Source: Tessaracoccus coleopterorum (GTDB lineage: Bacteria; Actinomycetota; Actinomycetes; Propionibacteriales; Propionibacteriaceae). From it: a stretch of DNA of 64,000 nucleotides. Positions 20,985 through 31,500 of the stretch are shown here, piece after piece. The notes beneath the pieces are model-generated. The model did no database searches. It was not told the origin of the DNA and saw only the letters and a program-made list of their open reading frames with translations. Made by a program: the position numbers and the translations under genes. The first letter of the stretch is position 1. Each line of letters opens with the position of its first letter. The stretch is from NCBI RefSeq assembly GCF_011174705.1, contig NZ_JAANIJ010000001.1:310001-374000 (forward strand), written 5' to 3'.

Positions 20985-21207
20985 CTTCGGGACTCCCTTC
21001 GTCCGCTGCACGGCGCCCCACTCGCGGATGCTTTCGGGCTCTTACGAGGCCGTGGCCGATCTGACGGCAACCTCTGCACTTTAGCATCGGGGCCGGACGG
21101 CGGCCTAATCGGTGGGGCGTGGTTCCGGGTATCCCAAACCTCGCGCTGCCCCGCCGGGGTGCCACAGCCGCTAGGCTGGGACCGACGCTACGTCACGAAG
21201 GAGAGAC

Positions 21208-21687
21208 ATGGCCATCACGGTACGGCGGGTCACCGCGGATGATCTCGCATTGCTCCGCGCCCGACAGGCACGACCCGACCTGGGCCTCGTCGACAAGCAT
21301 TTTGCGGCGCAGGAGGCCGGTTCGCTGATCTTCGCGGTCGCGTTCAACGACGGCGAGCCCATCGGCACCGCCCTGCTCGACCTCGAAAGCCAGGAGTACG
21401 CGCCCGAACTGCGCAACATGTACGTGTACCCCGGGGCCAGACGCCTCGGTGCCGGTCGCGCGTTGAGTGGGTTCCTCGAGGCTGAGGCCCGCTCGGCCGG
21501 CCACACCGCCGTCTATCTCGCCGTCGACCCGAACAATGAGAAGGCCGTGCCGCTGTACGTGTCGCTCGAGTACCACCCCACCGGCGAGCACCTCTTCGTG
21601 GAGGATCCCGAGGTGCAGCAGGTGGAGGAGGGCAAGGAGGCGAGCAAGCACTACGCCGTCTACAAGAAGTCGCTGACGGTGCGCTGA
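21208..21687 (+). CDS. GNAT family N-acetyltransferase
   Basis: Intact 159-aa acetyltransferase. The acetyl-CoA motif A region is LRNMYVYPGARRLGAGRAL (the usual R/Q-x-x-G-x-G/A is RRLGAG), followed by the YLAVDPNNEKAVPLYVSLEY segment normal for the fold. A GAAGGAGAG ribosome-binding site lies 6 nt before the ATG. Substrate cannot be inferred; it is a single gene between rpsO and ribF with its own terminator. Confidence 0.85.
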   Translation: MAITVRRVTADDLALLRARQARPDLGLVDKHFAAQEAGSLIFAVAFNDGEPIGTALLDLESQEYAPELRNMYVYPGARRLGAGRALSGFLEAEARSAGHTAVYLAVDPNNEKAVPLYVSLEYHPTGEHLFVEDPEVQQVEEGKEASKHYAVYKKSLTVR

Positions 21688-21700
21688 CCCCAGAAGACTG

Positions 21701-21728
21701 AGAGCCCCCGGGAGGTCCCGGGGGCTCT
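21701..21728. terminator. Terminator between the GNAT gene and ribF
   Basis: Stem agagcccccggga / tcccgggggctct with a 2-nt loop, between the stop of the GNAT gene and the stop of convergent ribF, so probably used from both sides. Confidence 0.8.
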
Positions 21729-21746
21729 GCCATGTCTCAGGCCGTG

Positions 21747-22702
21747 TCAGAGGCGCCTGGTGATCCCGAGTTCGGCACAGGCCGCCTCGACGTCGTCCTT
21801 CATCTGCGAGATGAGCCCGTCTACCCCGTCGAACCTCACCTGGCCGCGCAGCCGGGCCACGAAGTCGACGGCGATCTCCACGCCGTACAGCTCCAGATCG
21901 GTGCGGTCGATCACGTAGCTCTCGACCCGGTGGTCGGCGCCGTCGAAGGTCGGGTTCGTGCCCACCGAGATGGCGGCGGCCATCGGTTCGGCGCCGGGTT
22001 CGTCCAGGCGCGTCACCCAGCCCGCGTAGACGCCGTCGGCGGGGACGGCCAGGTCCGAGGGCACACTCAGGTTCGCGGTGGGGAAGCCGAGCTCGCGGCC
22101 CCGCTGGTCACCCACCACCACCACGCCACGGAACCGGAAGGGGCGATCCAGATGCTTGGCTGCCTCCGCCACATCGCCCGCCGCGAGCAGGTCGCGGATC
22201 CCGCTGGAGCAGCTCACCTGCTCGTCGACGGTGGCGAGCGGCATGCCGTGCACCTCGAACCGGCCCGCGCCGAGCTCGGCGAGCACCTTCACGTCGCCGG
22301 AGGCGCGGTGGCCGAACCGGAAGTTCTCCCCCACCACGACGCGCACAGGGTGCAGCGGTATCAGGAAACGTTCGACGAACTCCGCGGGTGTGAGCCCTGC
22401 GACCTCGGGACCGAACCGGACGACCCGCACCTCGTGGGCGCCCGCCTCCTTGAGCAGTTCGATGCGGGTGCGCAGGTCGGTGAGCAGCTTGGGCGCCAGA
22501 TCCGGGCGCAGCACCGTGACGGGATGGGGCCAGAAGGTGACGACGACCAGCGGAAGGTGGTCCATCCCCGGGTCGCCTCCTGCAGCACGCTTCGGTGTCC
22601 GACATGGACGCCGTCGAAGTTGCCGATCACGACGACCGTTCCGGTGCTTCCGCCCGCCGCAGTTCTGGTGCTTCCCACAGCAGACAAATCTTCCACGCTC
22701 AC
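21747..22702 (-). CDS. ribF: Bifunctional riboflavin kinase / FAD synthetase
   Basis: Makes FMN and FAD. The N-terminal nucleotidyltransferase domain carries VIGNFDGVHVGHRSVL and VVVTFWPHPVTVLRP, and the C-terminal flavokinase domain carries VVVGDQRGRELGFPTANLSV and AISVGTNPTFDG. The GTG at 22702 overlaps the truB stop in a GTGA. One frame break near 22570 within the first domain. About 318 aa, the usual size. The infB-rbfA-truB-ribF order is conserved in bacteria. Confidence 0.93.
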
Positions 22703-23559
22703 GTCAGGACCGCAACCGGCCGCGAGCCGGTCTCCGTCGGCTCGTACAGAGCCAGCAGCGTGCCGTCGGGGCGATCATGCCCGTGGGACGCGACGGCACC
22801 CCGCGGGTGAGGGGGCGGCCGAAGCCGATGTCGGCGGCCTCCTCCCGGGTGACGTCGACGACGGGGAAGCTGAGCCGTGCCGCGTCGGCCATGGTCATGA
22901 GGGTGGGCGGCTCGTCGCCGAGGGTGACGGCGTCGTCGAGGCTGTAGTTCCCGATGCGGGTGCGGCGCAGCGCCGTCAGGTGCCCACCGACGCCGAGGGC
23001 GGCGCCCAGGTCACGCGCGATGGCACGCACGTACGTGCCGGAACTGCATTCGACGTCGAGATCGACATCGAGAAAGGCCCCTCCGGCCGGACGTCGAGGA
23101 CGTCGAGCCGGGAGATCGTCACGGGGCGGGCCCTGAGTTCGACGCTCTCCCCGCCCGGGCCAGGGCGTAGGCACGCTTCCCGTCGACCTTGATGGCCGAG
23201 ACGGTGGTGGGGACCTGGAGGATGTCGCCGCGCTGCGGCTCGAGCGCAGTATCGACGGTGTCACGCGTCAGCGCGGAGGCGTCAGCGACCGGGGTCACTT
23301 CCCCGTCGGCGTCGTCGGTGTTCGATGATGCGCCGAGCCGCAGGGTGGCCAGGTAGCGCTTGTCCTGGAGGGCGAGGTGCCCGAGCATCCTCGTGGCGCG
23401 GTTGACTCCGAGGATGAGCACGCCGGTCGCCATCGGGTCGAGGGTTCCGGCGTGCCCGATCTTCCGGGTACCGAGAAGGCGGCGGAGTTTACCGACCACC
23501 TGGTGGGAGGTGACCGCCGACGGCTTGTCGACGATCACCACCCCGGAAGGTGAACTCAC
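22699..23559 (-). CDS. truB: tRNA pseudouridine(55) synthase
   Basis: Forms pseudouridine 55 in the T-loop of tRNAs. It begins [20 protein letters not shown], and the catalytic aspartate lies in KIGHAGTLDPMATGVL. LGVNRATRMLGHLALQDKRY, VSAIKVDGKRAYALARAG, ECSSGTYVRAIARDLG and a C-terminal PUA-like part (GTLLALYEPTE) follow. GTG start at 23559 overlaps the rbfA stop. Frame breaks near 23150, 23090 and 22770. About 286 aa. Confidence 0.93.
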
Positions 23560-23994
23560 TGGGAGTCGTCCTCGGCTTCCCGCGGCTTCCTGTACGGATC
23601 GGCTCCGCCGGCGAAGGTCTTACCCTCGGAGGCGGCCGCGACCGCGGCGTCGGTGGCCTGGACCTGCGCGAGCAGGTCCTCGATCTGGCGCACCGACTCG
23701 TTCGTCGCGTCGAGGACGAACTCCAGCGTCGGGGTGAACTTCATCCCAGCTGCTGGCCGACGGTGGAGCGGAGCAGGCCCTTGGCCGACTCCAACGCCGC
23801 CGCCGTGCCCACGCGGGCCTCGTCGTCACCGAGCACCGTGTAGAAGGCCGTCGCCTCACGGTTGTCGCCGGTGAGGCGCACCTCCGTGACGGTCATGAAC
23901 CCCAGCCGGGGTCCTTGATCCTGGTCTGGATCGTCTGAGCCAGGATCACCTGGATCTGATCCGCCAGCTTGGCGTTGCGGGGTCCCACCATCAT
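23556..23994 (-). CDS. rbfA: 30S ribosome-binding factor A
   Basis: Late 16S rRNA maturation factor with a KH-like fold. It starts [18 protein letters not shown] and continues [40 protein letters not shown] and [17 protein letters not shown]. The tail ([15 protein letters not shown]) is actinobacteria-like. The ATG at 23994 overlaps the infB stop. Frame breaks near 23905 and 23745. About 145 aa. Confidence 0.92.
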
Positions 23995-26815
23995 TCGCGC
24001 TCCTTCTCGACCATCTCGAACGTCTCGATGACGTCGCCGATCTTGATGTCGTTGTAGTTGGAGACGGTGATGCCACACTCGAAGCCCTCGCGGACCTCCG
24101 TGGCATCGTCCTTCTCGCGACGCAGCGACGCGATGGAGGTCTCCGCGATCACGATGCCGTCGCGCAGCAGGCGGGCCTTGGCGTTGCGACGGATGGTGCC
24201 GTCGCTGACCATGCAGCCCGCGATGTTGCCGAACTTCGACGACCGGAAGATCTCGCGGATCTCCGCGTGACCGCGGATCTCCTCGGCGTAGATCGGCTTG
24301 AGCATGCCCTTGAGCGCCGCCTCGATCTCGTCGATCGCCGAGTAGATGACCGAGTAGAACCGGATGTCCACGTTCTCCCGGTCGGCCAGCTGGGCGGCGT
24401 GCGGGGTCGGGCGGACATTGAAGCCGATGATGACGGCCTTGGATGCGGCGGCCAGCGACACGTTGGTCTCGGTGATGGCACCGACACCACGGTCGATGAC
24501 GCGCAGCGACACCTCGTCGCCGACCTCGATCTTGCTGAGGGCGTCCTCGAGGGCCTCGACCGAACCTGCGCCGTCGCCCTTGAGGATGAGGAGCAGCTCC
24601 TGCGTCTCGCCCTTCTCCAGCTGCTCGAACAGCTGGTCGAGGGTCTTGCGGCGACCGGACTTCGCCTGCTGCGCCGCACGCATGCGGGCCTCACGCTTGT
24701 CTGCGATCTGGCGGGCCATGCGGTCGTCGTCGACAACGAGGAAGTTGTCGCCTGCACCCGGCACGGACGTCAGGCCGAGCACCTGGACAGGCATCGACGG
24801 CGGGGCCTCGGTGAGCGTCTCACCCTGGTCGTTGATCAGGGCGCGGACCCGGCCGTGGGCGGAGCCCGCGACGATCGAGTCGCCGATGCGGAGCGTGCCG
24901 CGGTGCACCAGGACGGTGGCAACGGGACCGCGACCCTTGTCGAGGTGCGCCTCGATGGCCACACCCTGCGCGGGCATGTCCGGGTTGGCCCGGAGATCCA
25001 GCGCGGCGTCGGCCGTGAGCACGATCGACTCGAGCAGGGTCGCGAGACCCTCACCTGTGACGGCCGAGACGTCGACAAACTGCGTGTCGCCGCCGTACTC
25101 CTCGGGGACGAGGCCGAACTCGGAGAGCTGACCGCGGACCCGCGTCGGGTCGGCAGCTTCCTTGTCGATCTTGTTCACCGCGACCACGACGGGCACGTCG
25201 GCCGCCTTGGCGTGGTTGAGCGCCTCGATCGTCTGCGGCATCACGCCGTCATCCGCCGCGACGACCAGCACCGCGATGTCCGTGGACTTCGCGCCACGGG
25301 CACGCATGGCGGTGAACGCCTCGTGACCCGGCGTATCGATGAAGGTGATCCTGCGCTCCACGTCGTCGACCTCGGTCTCGACCTGGTAGGCGCCGATGGC
25401 CTGCGTGATACCGCCGGCCTCGCGTGCCTGCACGTTCGAGTTGCGCAGCGCGTCGAGCAGCTTCGTCTTGCCGTGGTCGACGTGGCCCATGACGGTGACG
25501 ACCGGCGGGCGCGACTCGAGGTCGTCCTCGTCGCCGATGTCCTCGCCGAACTCCAGGTCGAAGCTCTCGAGCAGCTCGCGGTCCTCGTCCTCGGGCGAGA
25601 CGACCTCGATGCGGTAGTCGAGCTCCGCGCCCAGCACCTCGAGGGTGTCGTCGGCAACGGACTGCGTCGCGGTCACCATCTCGCCCAGGTGGAACAACAC
25701 CTGCACGAGCGACGCCGCCTCCACGCCGATCTTCTCGGCCAGGTCGGTCAGGGACGCGCCGCGACGCAGGCGGACGGTCTGGCCGTCGCCCTTGCGGACG
25801 CGCACGCCGCCGATCGCCGGGGCCTCCATCTGATCGAACTCTTGCCTGCGCTGCTTCTTCGACTTGCGTCCACGCTTACCGCCGGCGCCACCGCGACCGA
25901 AGGCACCCTGTGTGCCACCACGACCGCGGCCACCGCCGCGACCACCGGCGGGACCGCCGCCCATGGGCGGGCCGCCCGCACCGGGACGGTTGCCACCGCC
26001 GCCGCCTGCGCCGCCGCGCCCACGGCCGGGGCCACCGGCTCCGGGACGCGAGGGCGGGTGCCGATGGCGGCGTTGGCCGTCTTCGGCATCATGGCCGGGT
26101 TGGGGCGCGGCATGCCGGGAAGGCCGCCGGTGCCACCGGGACGGGGCATCCGATCGGACTGGCCGGGACGCGGTGCGCCCGCGCCCTCACGACGCTGACC
26201 GCCGCCCTCGGGGCGGTTGTTCGGGCGACGCTGCTGCGTGCCCATGCCCTGAGCGGGAGCGAACGGGTTGTTGCCGGGGCGGGGCGCTCCCGGCTTGCGC
26301 GGGCCGGGGTCGGCGCACCGCCGGGGCGGGGACCCGGGGCACCGGGACGCGGGCCGGGGGTCGCACCGCCGGGGCGGGAACCGGGTGTCGCGGGGCGCGG
26401 CGCACCGGGGCGGGCCGCCGGAGCGGGCTTCGCCTCAGGCGTCGGCGCAGGGCGCGGCGCGGGCCGGGGCGCGGCCGGACGGGGAGCCTCGGCCGCCGGC
26501 GGCGCCTTCGGCTCGGGGCACCGGGGTTGCCGCGGGGCGGCGGGGCCGCCGGCGCGGTGCGGGGCTCCGGGCTTCGGTGCGCTGCCCGCCGGCTTCGGGC
26601 GGCGGGCGCAGCGGGAACCGGTGCGGGGTTGGCCGCCGGCTTCCGGGCAGCGTCGTCTCCCCGCCGAATGCTTCGCGGACGCGACGCACTACGGGTGCTT
26701 CAAGGGTTGAGGAGGGACCGCGGACGTATTCGCCCATCTCTCCCAGTTTTGCAAGAAGATCCTTGCTGGTGATCCCGATTTCCTTGGCGATCTCGTGGAC
26801 TCGAGGCTTAGCCAC
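23991..26815 (-). CDS. infB: Translation initiation factor IF-2
   Basis: GTPase that places initiator tRNA on the ribosome. The N-terminal IF2_N module reads [20 protein letters not shown] and [17 protein letters not shown]. It is followed by a long low-complexity Pro/Gly/Arg region (about residues 60-290), spread over all three frames because of many frame breaks between 26100 and 26700. The GTPase core from 25960 down is intact: G1 [17 protein letters not shown]3 [17 protein letters not shown] and G4 [14 protein letters not shown]. The C-terminal domains end with [20 protein letters not shown]. About 940 aa, typical of actinobacterial IF-2. Confidence 0.95.
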
Positions 26816-27071
26816 TACTCTCCTTCGTGGGTCCGACCTGCCAAGGCCGGATTCCCTAGTTGTGCTTGGTCATCGTTGGGTACTCATCGAGTGGTCATGA
26901 GCGTTAGGCCCACCTTCTGGTTGCCGCCCCAAAGGGCGTGGAACGATGTGCCCGCGCATGCGCAGGCCGCTGACCATCATATCCCGCCGAGGCCCGAGCT
27001 TCCACCTGAGCGCGTCGCGCCGGTGGATGGGCCCCCATGCGGGGCCGACGGGGCGCCCTCGACGCCCGGGC

Positions 27072-27289
27072 TCACACGCTGAGCGTCGCGCCGGGGCCGA
27101 ACGTGCGCCGGATCGCCTGGCGCCTCTCCGCGAGTTCGAAGCAGCCGGCGTGCAGGTAGGCGCCCCGACCCCGAGCCGCGGCGCGGTGCCGTCGACGACG
27201 ACGTCACCGCGCCGCACCAGGCGGACGAGTTCGTTCTGGGGTGCGCGCGCCCGGCACGCGATGCAGGTGCGGAGGGGATCACGGGGCAC
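27072..27289 (-). CDS. YlxR family RNA-binding protein
   Basis: DUF448/YlxR (RnpM) protein, known in other bacteria as an RNA-binding regulator of RNase P. It starts with GTG at 27289: VPRDPLRTCIACRARAPQNE, with LVRLVRRGDVVVDGTAPRL, then GAYLHAGCFELAERRQAIRR after a break near 27165, and ends FGPGATLSV. The CIAC motif near residue 10 is a family hallmark. About 72 aa, slightly short. In most bacteria it sits directly after nusA; here a 2.6-kb insertion separates them. Confidence 0.85.
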
Positions 27290-27390
27290 GATCCTACGGG
27301 CATTCCCAGCCCGGCACAGCCCCACCACAGGTGGCGCCCGCATCGTGGGAGGGCCCGGGACACCCCGGGCCCGACGGAAGGAAGTAGGAC

Positions 27391-27960
27391 ATGGGCAAGA
27401 AGCTCATTCTGGGTATCTCTGCGGCGGCGATGGCTGCGGGGTGGGCCTCGGGCCACCCAGTTGGCCAACGCCGAGACCACCACACCCACCCCGACACCGA
27501 CCAGGACCGCGTCCCGTCACCGGGAGGCACCACCTCCGACGGGGACACCCGTCATGCGGGACGCGGCGACCACCGGGGAGGTGGCATGGGGATCGACCTG
27601 TCGGCGCTGGCCACCAGGCTCGGCGTCGACGAGGACAGGCTCGAGGCGGCCGTCACGACCGTCCGCGACTCGACCCGCGACGGGGAGCGGCCGACCACAC
27701 CCCCGACCGAGGCCGAACGCACCGCCCGTGGGACGGCCTTCGCCAAGGCCCTCGCGGCAGAGTTGGGCCTCGACGAGAAGGTGGTGACCGACGCATTGGA
27801 CGGGCTGCGCACCGCGGCCGAGGCCGAGCGCACGGCGGATCAGAAGGAGCGCCTCGACCGGGCGGTCACCGACGGCACCCTGACCCAGGCCGAGGCCGAC
27901 GCCGTCCAGAAGGCGCTCGACGAGGGCATCGTCTCGATGCGGGGAGGGAGGAACCGCTGA
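27391..27960 (+). CDS. Small secreted protein of unknown function
   Basis: The N-terminus MGKKLILGISAAAMAAG is the start of a Sec signal peptide. Two single-G losses (near 27437 and 27452) displace the frame; corrected it continues VGLGATQLANAETTTPTPTP, giving a cleavage site after ANA. A Thr/Pro linker follows, then a mainly helical domain with LATRLGVDEDRLEAAVTTV and FAKALAAELGLDEKVVTDAL, two related segments, and a C-terminal LTQAEADAVQKALDEG. The paired LGxDE...AL segments suggest an internal duplication. I do not recognise a function. A ribosome-binding GGAAGGAAG precedes the ATG. It is on the opposite strand inside the nusA-infB block. Confidence 0.75.
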   Translation: MGKKLILGISAAAMAAGWASGHPVGQRRDHHTHPDTDQDRVPSPGGTTSDGDTRHAGRGDHRGGGMGIDLSALATRLGVDEDRLEAAVTTVRDSTRDGERPTTPPTEAERTARGTAFAKALAAELGLDEKVVTDALDGLRTAAEAERTADQKERLDRAVTDGTLTQAEADAVQKALDEGIVSMRGGRNR

Positions 27961-27982
27961 CCTGAGCAGACGCGGCAGCAGA

Positions 27983-28020
27983 TGACGGTGGGCCGGGGCT
28001 TCCGCTCCGGCCCACCGTCA
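27983..28020. terminator. Terminator between the secreted-protein gene and the sulfatase gene
   Basis: Stem tgacggtgggccgg / ccggcccaccgtca with a 10-nt loop, immediately after the secreted-protein stop and before the stop of the convergent sulfatase gene; probably bidirectional. Confidence 0.75.
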
Positions 28021-28026
28021 TGCAGG

Positions 28027-29903
28027 TCACTTCGAGGCGTGGAACGCGTCGTAGCGGTTCCCGGTCTCGACGTACCACTTCAGCGCGATGTCGACCTGCT
28101 CGTCGATCCAGGCCTGGTCGGTCTCATCGGCGAGGTCATTGGTCTCGTGCGGATCGACCGACAGGTCGAAGACCTCGTCCCTCCGGTCACCGAAGTGGTG
28201 GATCACCTTCATGTCGCCGTTGAGCGTGGCCGTGCAGCGGCCGCGGGCCCAGCATGTCGCAACGAGCGGCCCTGCTCCTCACCCGAGGCCAGGGAGGGGC
28301 GGTAGGCCAGATCGCTGATCAGGTCGAAGCCGAGCAGGTCCACCGCGGTGGGCAGCACCGCGAGCTGGTTCGCGGGTCCCTCCACCAGCTGGCCACCACG
28401 CTCTGGGTCATGGATCAGGTACGGGATCCGGATGCCCTCCTCGTAGATGGTGTTGTCGTGCTGGTAGATGCGGTGCTCGCCGAACCCTCGCCGTGGTCGC
28501 CCGTGACCACGAAGACGGTGTTCTCGTAGAGACCGAGCTCCTTGAACATGTCGATCACATGGCTCACGAACTGGTCCTGGTAGTGGATGCCGTTGAGGTA
28601 CTCGTTCAGCATCGGGTTGTCGACGAAGTCGATCGGGGTGACGCCGGGGAGCTTGTAGTCGTGGTGGCCGGAGACCGTCAGCATGCCGAGCATGAACGGC
28701 CCGTCGCCGTGCTCCTCGAGCCACTCGCGCTCGGGCCGAGCATGATGTCGTCCTCGTAGCCGAAGTAGTTGGCCTTGCTGAACCCGGCCTTGCTCATCTC
28801 GTCGACCGGGAAGAAGTCACGGTAGCCGAAGTTGGCCGTGGTACCGCGCCTGCGCTCGAAGTGCTCGGTTGCTGTCTGGAAGTACGCCGTGGCATAGCCC
28901 TGCTCGGCCAGCAGTTCGGGGAGACACTTCCCGGGCAGGCTGCCGGGATCGGCCTCGGTGTTCTCGTCGTCGAGCGGCGGGGCCATTCCGCAGGTGACCG
29001 CGGTGATGGACTTCGACGTGTGCGGGAGCAGGGAATACCCGCGCTCGGGCCGCAACGATTCCTCGGCCAACGAGTCGAGGAACGGCGTCACCGGCTGCCT
29101 CGTCTCCGGCAGCGTCGAGGTTGCCCGCTGGGACTCCAACGTGATGAGCACCAGGTTGCGGGGCGCGCCCCGCGTGGGACGAGGGTGGTGGTCTCCGGTG
29201 TCGCGAGGGGCTCCTCGTCCGCGAGCGAGGCTGGGTAGGCCATCGCCTCCCGCACCGGGGTGACGGCGAGTTGTACCGGGGCGGCGAGCGCGAACGCGGC
29301 CGACACGGTCGGGGCGCTCCAGACCGAGGAGACGAGGAGCGCCACGAGTACCGCGGCGCCCGCGTACTTCAGCCCGGCCTTCGGGCGGCGCCGGATCAGT
29401 CTGGACACCAGCGGTCCGAACAGCGGCGGGAACACGGTGGCGCCCAGCACCACGAACACGAGCAGGAGGATGGTCGAGTTCGTCAACTGTGACTGGAGCA
29501 GCGCGTTCAGTTCACCCTGTTGCCGCCACGCGTACGCGATCTGGGCGAGGGTCAACGGCTGCCCGGTGCGCTTGACGTACTCGTGGCTGATGACGGTGAA
29601 GATGCCGAGCACCAGAGTCAGGACGTGCGCGACGTAGAAGGCCACGGTGCGCGCGGTCCCCTTCGTGAGCCAGCAGGCCAGCAGCCAGAGGAGCACCCAG
29701 GCCCCGCCGAAGGCGACATCCGAGGCGACCTTCACGGCCACCTCGCCGGGGCCGGCGGCAGGGAAGAACTGCCCGATCCGCTGAAGCTTCAGGCTGACGC
29801 CCAGCACCCCGACGGGCACGAGCAACACGAGGAGGCGGCCCCAGACATGCCGGGGTCGCGTAGACGATCTGTGAAACAACGGTGAACGGAACTCATCGTC
29901 CAT
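28027..29903 (-). CDS. LtaS-like membrane-anchored sulfatase (LTA synthase family)
   Basis: N-terminal helices (LLVLLVPVGVLGVSLKL, FGGAWVLLWLLACWLT, VAHVLTLVLGIFTVIS, STILLLVFVVLGATVF, YAGAAVLVALLVSSVW) anchor a C-terminal extracytoplasmic alkaline-phosphatase/sulfatase domain. The latter has LVLITLESQRATSTLPETRQ, the nucleophile-Thr region LPHTSKSITAVTCGMAP, MLTVSGHHDYKLPG and the metal motif FVVTGDHGEG. In characterised relatives the enzyme transfers glycerol phosphate or phosphoethanolamine at the cell surface; the substrate here is unknown. About 625 aa. Frame breaks near 29170, 28735, 28485 and 28240. It starts 44 nt after the nusA stop on the same strand and may share its transcript. 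Confidence 0.82.
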
Positions 29904-29946
29904 AGATGCTACGCGACCTCCGCAAGACGGCGGAAACCGTCACGGC

Positions 29947-30919
29947 TCAGCCCTGGGCGGCCACGTCAGGCTGAATGTCGATCCGCCAGCCCGTGAGGCG
30001 GGCGGCGAGGCGGGCGTTCTGCCCCTCCCGGCCGATGGCGAGCGACAGCTGGTAGTCGGGCACGATGGCCCGGCAGGCGCGGGCGGACTCGTCGACCACC
30101 GTCACGGAGAGCACCTTCGCGGGCGAGAGGGCCGCCGCCACGAACCGGGCCGGGTCGTCGGAGTAGTCGACGATGTCGATCTTCTCCTCGCCCAGTTCGT
30201 TGGTTACGGCACGGACCCGCTGCCCCATGGGGCCGATGAAGGCGCCCTTCGCTGAGACGTTCGGGTCGTGCGACTGCACGGCGATCTTGGTGCGGTGGCC
30301 TGCCTCGCGGGCCACCTCCTTGATCTCGACGACGCCCTTGTCGATCTCAGGGACCTCGAGGGCGAACAGCTTGCGCACCAGGTTGGGATGCGTGCGCGAC
30401 ACCACGACCGACGGGCCACGCAGTTCGCGGCGGACGCTGACGACGTAGACGCGGAGCCTACGGCCGTGCGAGTAGTCCTCGCCGGGCACCTGCTCGGCAA
30501 GCGGCATGATGGCCTCGAGGGTGCCGAGATCGACGCGCACCGCGGTCGAGGCGCGGTCCTGCTGGATCGTGCCGACGAGGATGTCGCCCTCGCTGCCCGC
30601 GAAGTGGCCGAACTTCTGGTCGTCCTCGGCCTCACGGATGCGCTGGAAGATCACCTGTCGCGCGGTGGCGGCCGCGATGCGTCCGAAGTCCTCCGGGGTG
30701 TCGTCGAAGAAGCCGATCACCTCGTCGTCGTCGTCGAACTCGGGGCGAGCACGGACACCTTTCCGGTGCGGCGGTCGACCTCGACCTTGACGCCGCGCAG
30801 CGCGTGCGGGGTCTTGTTGTACGCGTTGAGGAGCGCGTCCTCCAGCGTCTTGAGGAGATAGTCCATGGGATCTCCCGATCCCGCTCGATGGCCCTGAGGG
30901 CAGCCAGATCCACATCCAT
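29947..30919 (-). CDS. nusA: Transcription termination/antitermination factor NusA
   Basis: RNA polymerase-associated factor. It begins [18 protein letters not shown], passes through the N-terminal domain ([19 protein letters not shown]), the S1 domain ([19 protein letters not shown]) and two KH domains ([37 protein letters not shown]), and ends [20 protein letters not shown]. Frame breaks near 30870 and 30745 affect only the first 60 codons. About 324 aa, the short actinobacterial form without C-terminal acidic repeats. It starts directly after the rimP stop. Confidence 0.93.
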
Positions 30920-30920
30920 G

Positions 30921-31399
30921 TCAGTTCTCCTCTTCGCCCTCGAACGAGCGGTTCATCTCGACCTGCACGACGGCCTTCCCGATCGAGGCGACGGCGAAGC
31001 TCCGCGCCGCGCCCTCGACATCGAGCGTGACGGTGTCGTCGGACACCTCGACGATGCGCCCCACGACCTGATCGTCCCCGACCCACAGCTTCACGAGCCG
31101 GTCGCGGTTGCGCCGGAAGTGCTTCGCCTCGGTCAGTGGCTTCGACACGCCCCTGGTGCTGACCTCGAGCGTGTAGGGGGCCTTCCCGACGGCGGGGTTC
31201 TCATCGAGGGCGATGGAGATGGCCGACGAGGCTGACGCGATGTCGTCGAGCAGGGGGCCACGCCCATCGGGCCCGTCACCGTCGACGGTGATCCGGAGCA
31301 CCGACCGCTTGCCGATCGGGTCACATCGAGTCGGTCCAACTCGAGTCCGTGCTGCTCCAAGATGGGCTCAATCACGCGTGCGATCTGCGATTCCTGCAT
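30921..31399 (-). CDS. rimP: Ribosome maturation factor RimP
   Basis: 30S subunit assembly factor. It starts [20 protein letters not shown] and shows [40 protein letters not shown] and [13 protein letters not shown]. It ends FEGEEEN one nucleotide before the nusA ATG. One frame break near 31310. About 159 aa. First gene of the rimP-nusA unit. Confidence 0.93.
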
Positions 31400-31500
31400 G
31401 CCGAGACCTCCATATCCGGTTGTTCGCCTTGTTGTAGGGACGCAATCATACCGGCCCAGCGAGGGGCGGCCGCCGCGGCGGGCGCGTTAGGCTGTGCCAA

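Noticed and set aside
24267..26198. Long plus-strand open frame opposite infB
   Set aside because: Antisense to the intact IF-2 GTPase core; low-complexity composition and no recognisable domain.
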